From Methylococcaceae bacterium (GTDB lineage: Bacteria > Pseudomonadota > Gammaproteobacteria > Methylococcales > Methylomonadaceae): a stretch of 7,501 nucleotides of DNA. Below, in pieces: positions 6,424 through 7,501 of this stretch; the stretch's first letter is position 1, and each line of letters begins with the position of its first letter. The stretch covers positions 1 to 7,501 of the forward strand of contig RFQK01000070.1 in assembly GCA_009925045.1 (NCBI GenBank), read 5' to 3'. Below the pieces are notes generated by a model, which was given only the letters and a program-made list of their open reading frames with translations, was not told the origin of the DNA and did no database searches. Made by a program: the position numbers and the translations under genes.

Positions 6424-7490
6424 GCGAACTGATTCCCAGGTTTGGCAAATCCCAAATGTCCACGCAGGGTGTTTTCCTGATAAGAAGTTCTGAATAACCC
6501 CCTACGCTGTAATTCCGGAATAACGGTATGACTAAACTCTGCTAATCCATACGGTAGTGTGGGTGCCAGAATATTGAATCCGTCTGCGGCTTCATGCTGG
6601 AACCACTCCTCCAACTGATCCGCAACCGTGGACGGAGTGCCTATCACCACGCGATGACCGCGAGCCACACTGACCTTTTGATACAACTGTCGAATCGTCA
6701 GCGATTCGCGCTTTGCTAAATCGAGGAAAAGTTTTTGGCGGCTTTGCCAGCCTTCGGTAGAAGGAAAATCAGGTACTGGACCATCCAGCGGATATTGTGA
6801 AAAATCGATATGACCTAAAAAGGCACTTAGTAAACCCAAGCCTATGACTGGATCGAGTAACTCCTGAAGTTGTTCGAATTTCTCTTGAGCTTCAGATTCC
6901 GACTGACCTATAAATGGCATCACCCCAGGCATAAATACCAAACCTTGTTCTTTATCAAAAATAAACGCATCTTCTTCCCAGCTATCCCAGAGACCTTTAA
7001 CAACATCTACATATTCGCGGGCGTACTGATAGCGCTTTTGGTGGGGTAATTGTTGTTCGAGGTTAAAATTCTGCGCTTCCCAGTCGGTACCTGAAGTCAC
7101 CAGATTCCAACCAACCCTGCCGCCACTCAAATGATCAAGCGAAGCAAACTTACGTGCCAGATGAAAAGGCGGTAAGTAGGTGGTTGATACTGTGGCGATT
7201 AAGCCTATGTTTTGAGTAACTGCTGACATCGCAGCAAGCACAGTCAATGGCTCTAAATAATAGGGATTCAAGCCGCGTGCCATCATGGTTTTAGGACCCG
7301 TTGGCATACCGACATTATCCGCAAGAAAGACCATATCAAAATGGGCGGCTTCTGCTATTTGGGCTAGATTTTGAAAATGACTAATACGGAATGTGTTATT
7401 AGGATCGACATCAGGGTGGCGCCATGCCGATAAATGGTGTCCCACACCCAGTAAAAAGGCACCTAATTTGAGTTGTCTAACATTTGCCAT
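6420..7490 (-). CDS. Flavin-dependent monooxygenase, NtaA/SnaA/DszA family, with internal deletion
   Basis: Luciferase-like (LLM) TIM-barrel oxygenase. Relatives use FMNH2 from a separate reductase to cleave C-N or C-S bonds (nitrilotriacetate, dibenzothiophene sulfone). N-terminal hallmarks are complete: LKLGAFL, GHHLSAWRHP (17-26), FDMVFLADN (51-59), GWNLVTS (127-133), AQNF, and RYQYAREYVDVVKGLWDSW (153-171). The C-terminal hallmarks are also complete: DPVIGL, SQYPLDGP, LTIRQLY, ARGHR, VIGTP and PELQRRGLFRTSY. Between them, DKEQGLVF (179-186) runs straight into MPGV (187-190). Family members normally have about 85-90 residues here, including the VIVQAGSS strand that helps hold the FMN phosphate. 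At 356 rather than about 440-450 residues it is probably inactive. The start fits the family and has GGA 6 nt upstream, but the window ends 11 bp beyond it. It is the first visible gene of the operon, and its TGA overlaps the permease ATG. Confidence 0.88.
   Translation of the reverse strand: MANVRQLKLGAFLLGVGHHLSAWRHPDVDPNNTFRISHFQNLAQIAEAAHFDMVFLADNVGMPTGPKTMMARGLNPYYLEPLTVLAAMSAVTQNIGLIATVSTTYLPPFHLARKFASLDHLSGGRVGWNLVTSGTDWEAQNFNLEQQLPHQKRYQYAREYVDVVKGLWDSWEEDAFIFDKEQGLVFMPGVMPFIGQSESEAQEKFEQLQELLDPVIGLGLLSAFLGHIDFSQYPLDGPVPDFPSTEGWQSRQKLFLDLAKRESLTIRQLYQKVSVARGHRVVIGTPSTVADQLEEWFQHEAADGFNILAPTLPYGLAEFSHTVIPELQRRGLFRTSYQENTLRGHLGFAKPGNQFA
6930..6942 (-). other. Apparent in-frame deletion junction in the monooxygenase
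   Basis: Codons 184-187 (L-V-F-M) join the segment before the missing block to the segment after it. The part before matches the family's DKxxGxxFDP loop; the part after matches the strand that precedes the PGVxPxxG motif. The reading frame is kept across the join. Exact breakpoints cannot be set without an intact relative. Confidence 0.65.
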
Positions 7491-7501
7491 AAATATTCCG
7501 A

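Noticed and set aside
1..7501. tRNA or rRNA genes, CRISPR repeats, insertion sequences, attachment sites
   Set aside because: No cloverleaf, regularly spaced repeats, transposase frame or terminal inverted repeats were found on reading both strands.

Overview
The window is 7.5 kb of bacterial DNA that looks like a Gram-negative gammaproteobacterium of middling GC content. An outer-membrane TonB-dependent receptor and a beta-class glutathione transferase point to a Gram-negative (proteobacterial) cell. The genus cannot be fixed from the sequence; a Moraxellaceae-like host is only a guess. No RNA genes, insertion sequences, CRISPR arrays or phage genes are visible. It is an accessory catabolic or nutrient-scavenging locus.

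Layout. On the + strand at the left edge are the 3' three quarters of a major facilitator (MFS) permease (1-968) and a closely coupled glutathione S-transferase (981-1607). They run tail to tail, with only 3 bp between stop codons, into a minus-strand TauD/TfdA-family Fe(II)/2-oxoglutarate dioxygenase (1611-2459). An AT-rich intergenic stretch (2460-2577), presumably holding the dioxygenase promoter, separates it from a strong minus-strand intrinsic terminator (2578-2611). That terminator closes a three-gene minus-strand operon, in transcription order: a flavin-dependent NtaA/SnaA/DszA-type monooxygenase (7490-6420), a second MFS permease (6423-5156) and an intact 824-residue TonB-dependent receptor (5105-2631).

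How the parts may work together (inference). The receptor would bring a scarce, bulky substrate across the outer membrane and an MFS permease across the inner membrane. The flavin monooxygenase and the dioxygenase would then oxidise it, for example cleaving C-S or C-N bonds, with the glutathione transferase handling a reactive product. Both oxygenase families include known sulfur-scavenging enzymes, so organosulfur use is the leading but unproven hypothesis.

The most notable observation is damage in the operon. The monooxygenase lacks roughly 85-90 residues from the middle of its barrel by an in-frame deletion near 6930-6942. The operon MFS gene is broken by a one-base frameshift at a C homopolymer near 6119-6122. 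The receptor and the dioxygenase look intact. Either the substrate-oxidising half of the operon is decaying while uptake is kept, or the sequence has assembly or sequencing errors.
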